From positions 4,455,001 to 4,519,000 of the forward strand of contig NC_080561.1 of NCBI RefSeq assembly GCF_030253575.1: DNA of 64,000 nt, read 5' to 3'. A program made the position numbers and the translations under genes. Under the pieces are notes generated by a model that saw only the letters and a list, made by a program, of their open reading frames with translations, searched no databases and was not told where the DNA came from. The stretch is from Rhododendron vialii (lineage: Eukaryota; Streptophyta; Magnoliopsida; Ericales; Ericaceae). Of the stretch, positions 61,728-64,000 are shown piece by piece (positions within the stretch are counted from its first letter, which is position 1; the number at the start of each line of letters is the position of its first letter).

Positions 61728-62230
61728 TGTTCGACAAGGACGGACGCTCGATTTCAACATTGTGCGGGCGAAGATTAAATACTATTTTTTTAGCACATAC
61801 TTTTGATCAACCTAATACAACTATCAAAACATATACATATATAATTGCACACGCACACGCACACACAGACAGAGATAGGGGGAGAGGGGGGTGGGCTTAC
61901 AGGTTGCAGGGAGAGGTGGCGGGGGATGTAAGAGAGGGAGGCGACGGGAACTTAGAGAGAGAAATTGAGGAGGAGAGAGAGGGGGGAGGAGAAGAGACAA
62001 GGCGCCTTTAGTCATCAGTTGAACGTTAATGGAGTACTTTATTCGTGCTGTCGCACACAACCGCGTTAAACTTCCATTTCTGAGATACCACGGCATATTA
62101 GGGTTTTGGGGAGGTTCGGATAACCTGTGTGTTCGTTTTTTCCACCTCGTGTAATAGCCAATCAGATGTTGGCACGTCGTCAAGTTTTGAAGGATTTGAG
62201 CCGTCCGATTGTAACGGCGTTGAACATGTC
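61728..62230 (-). promoter_or_regulatory. ArgRS upstream region
   Basis: This lies upstream of the first ATG. It has a (CA)n run (about 61,848-61,868), a purine tract GAGAGGGGGGTGGG to GGGGGGAGGAGAAGAGAC (about 61,878-62,000), which is C/T-rich on the transcribed side, and GC-richer DNA to about 62,220. No definite TATA box is seen, which fits a housekeeping promoter. Confidence 0.35.
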
Positions 62231-63019
62231 CTAAACCATTTTTTTTTTATCATTAGCAGTAAATTTCATGACAATTTACATCAATTTGAATTTTTTTTTA
62301 AACAATGAGAAAATCCAATAATATATCTTTCATAAGCACGAAGAAGTCCAATTACTGTAAATAAAACCGATCATCTCGAAATTAACATGATCTTTAGCAA
62401 GATACTCCGTAAATATTCTCCGCTCAGTTAGAGGTCTAGATCTTCGAAAATAAATATAAGAATGACCGAAAACTAAGTTGAATTGAACTGTAGCTCTTTT
62501 TAGCAATTAAAATGATCTAAAGGTTTATTTGGCTTAATAATTTTGTAGGTTTATTTTCTTATCCCTATTCAAATTTATTCACATTTTTACTTTTATGTCA
62601 ATTTTTTTTTTTTTGTTGAATTATTGGGTCAACAAGATGAATAAAAAAAGTAAAATACTTGTATGGGTTAAATAAAATTTTTTTAACAAACACAAAATAA
62701 TTTAAAAAGTCTTTCTATTTTGAATTATTCTTCTTTTAAGGGAACTTTTTTAAAATTTTGTTTTTAATTTCTATATTTCTTAGATTTCCCTCATCAAGAT
62801 GTACCAATAATTCACAAAAACGATTGATACAAAACTTAGAAACATGAATATTTTTAAATAGAAACAAAACACAGTACTATAATACTCAACTAAGGAATTA
62901 TTTAAAATGAATTGATATTTACGTTTCTTTTTTGTTATTTATTTTTTTGTCTTTTAACAAAAAAAATATATACACTTTCAATACTAAATAAATAAATAAA
63001 TAAAGTATGAATATCAATT
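62231..63019. other. AT-rich intergenic, nothing recognised
   Basis: Very A/T-rich with T-runs at about 62,240, 62,605 and 62,940. Short frames there are of low complexity. Confidence 0.5.
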
Positions 63020-63250
63020 CCCTTAGGCCTCGTTTGATAACAGTGATAGATGGATGAAATTTATAAGGAGATGAGACTAGGATTGTGATTGGTAATGAGA
63101 ATGGATTGTTAATGAGAAGAGATTGATAATGAGTATGTTTATTTAGGATGTGATTAGATGATGAGATTATTAATATCATGTTTGTTTGAGAGGGGATTAG
63201 ATGATGAGATTGGATTAATAGAAGAAATGAATTTTTAAATATTCATCCTC
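63020..63250. mobile_element. Possible MITE with GGCCTCGTTTG end
   Basis: TTAGGCCTCGTTTGATAAC at about 63,023 is a common end of plant MITEs. GAGATTAGATGATGAGATT-like phrases recur in it at about 63,150, 63,190 and 63,200. The right end is not clear. Confidence 0.35.
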
Positions 63251-63564
63251 AAACCTCATCTCACGTAAGTATTCATCCAAATCATTTTGAACAGTTATAT
63301 TTTTATCATTTCAGACGGCGAATTACCTATCTTAACCTTTTAATAAGATATTCATATGTATATGTATATTGCCTCCCTAAATTAGTGGAATTCAACAATT
63401 TCCTAATTTGGAGGAATTTAACCATTTCCTAATTTAGTGGGATTCAATTCAATTAATTACAAGAGATGATTACAAAAGAATCATCCCAAAATTTTAAAAA
63501 TTTGTAATAACCAAATTCCACCAATTTTTTTTATTAATTTAAATTATGAAACATATATTTCGGA

Positions 63565-63780
63565 ATATGGTGGATAGTCAAATCGACCATGTTTTTATGA
63601 ATTTTTATGCGAAATCACCATGAAAACTGGGACTAAAATTAGAACATGACCTATTTCAAAAAATGGTGGATATATCAAAATCGACTATGTTTTTATGGAG
63701 ATATTCATGCGAAATCACCATGAAAATTGAGACTAAAATTAAAACATGATCTATTTAGAACACGACGTAATTTCAAACAA
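63565..63780. repeat. Tandem duplication with a period of about 96 bp
   Basis: Two copies of TGGTGGATA...TCAAA(A)TCGAC(C/T)ATG, TTTTTATG, GCGAAATCACCATGAAAA(C/T)TG and GACTAAAATTA(G/A)AACATG begin at about 63,569 and 63,665. A third degenerate part (CATGATTTAT, AACATGA) follows to about 63,930. Confidence 0.7.
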
Positions 63781-64000
63781 TGAACCTAACAACTATTCCA
63801 TTCTTGAACATGAAATCATGATTTATAGATCATGAAAATATGAACATCACCAATTTCGTGAAAACCCAATAAGTTGCCATGTTAAGGACATGACATATTT
63901 AGAACATGATTTCATGAAAACATGACTTCCCAATCTTATAACAAAAAAGAGGGATTTCTCACATCAATCTTCCACCACAATGCATCAAAGAAGGGAGATT

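Overview
The window is nuclear DNA from a flowering plant, most likely a eudicot. Three lines of evidence support this. Its genes have many short exons with GT-AG introns and AT-rich introns. It carries three unmistakable plant genes (a group A MAP kinase kinase, an OXS3-type protein and a eukaryotic-type arginyl-tRNA synthetase). It is full of plant-style short transposons (MITEs, SINEs, Ty1/copia LTRs). I cannot fix the family or species from the sequence.

Positions 1-36,800 are a decayed multigene cluster. The same parts recur in the same order: a short GA-rich flank (called R here), a foldback repeat (P) just upstream of an F-box gene on the + strand, an AT-rich spacer (S), then an MscS-like (MSL) channel gene on the - strand. 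Four blocks can be recognised: about 1-12.4 kb, 12.4-19.7 kb, 19.8-34.5 kb and 34.5-36.8 kb. None of the F-box copies is intact: they carry stops, frameshifts, a 3-kb insertion, a solo LTR or an inverted duplication. The first MSL copy (7,289-12,134, minus) still joins into a four-exon open frame of 487 codons, but it lacks the C-terminal half of the family. The second MSL copy is broken by a shrunken copia element with a 5-bp target duplication. A tetraspanin fragment lies as an inverted pair at 12.5-14.4 kb around a hAT-type MITE.

Block three has been expanded into three tandem units of 4.3-4.8 kb (U1-U3). Each is a chimera of F-box 5' flank, an unrecognised segment, an antisense-oriented small ORF, a piece of an AP2/ERF gene of the cytokinin response factor type, and the F-box 3' tail. 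The pattern of identity shows that the middle unit is a recent unequal-crossover product. Block four ends in a roughly 1-kb imperfect palindrome that contains F-box sequence in both arms.

Positions 36,800-39,100 hold a truncated copia LTR with the start of gag, followed by two foldback MITEs. From 39 kb on the window is ordinary genic DNA: MKK6 (39,173-42,740, +, 8 exons, 354 aa), an OXS3-like gene (47,031-48,040, +, 2 exons, 192 aa) and arginyl-tRNA synthetase (51,491-61,727, -, 18 exons, 625 aa). MITEs, SINEs and retroposon tails separate these genes. The last 2 kb is AT-rich intergenic DNA with one short tandem repeat.

The three intact genes are housekeeping or signalling genes with no evident functional link. 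MKK6 acts in the MAP kinase pathway for cytokinesis, the OXS3-like protein is a stress-related nuclear protein, and ArgRS charges tRNA-Arg. All exon structures were derived by hand from reading frame, splice-site dinucleotides and family resemblance, so individual boundaries may be off by a few bases.
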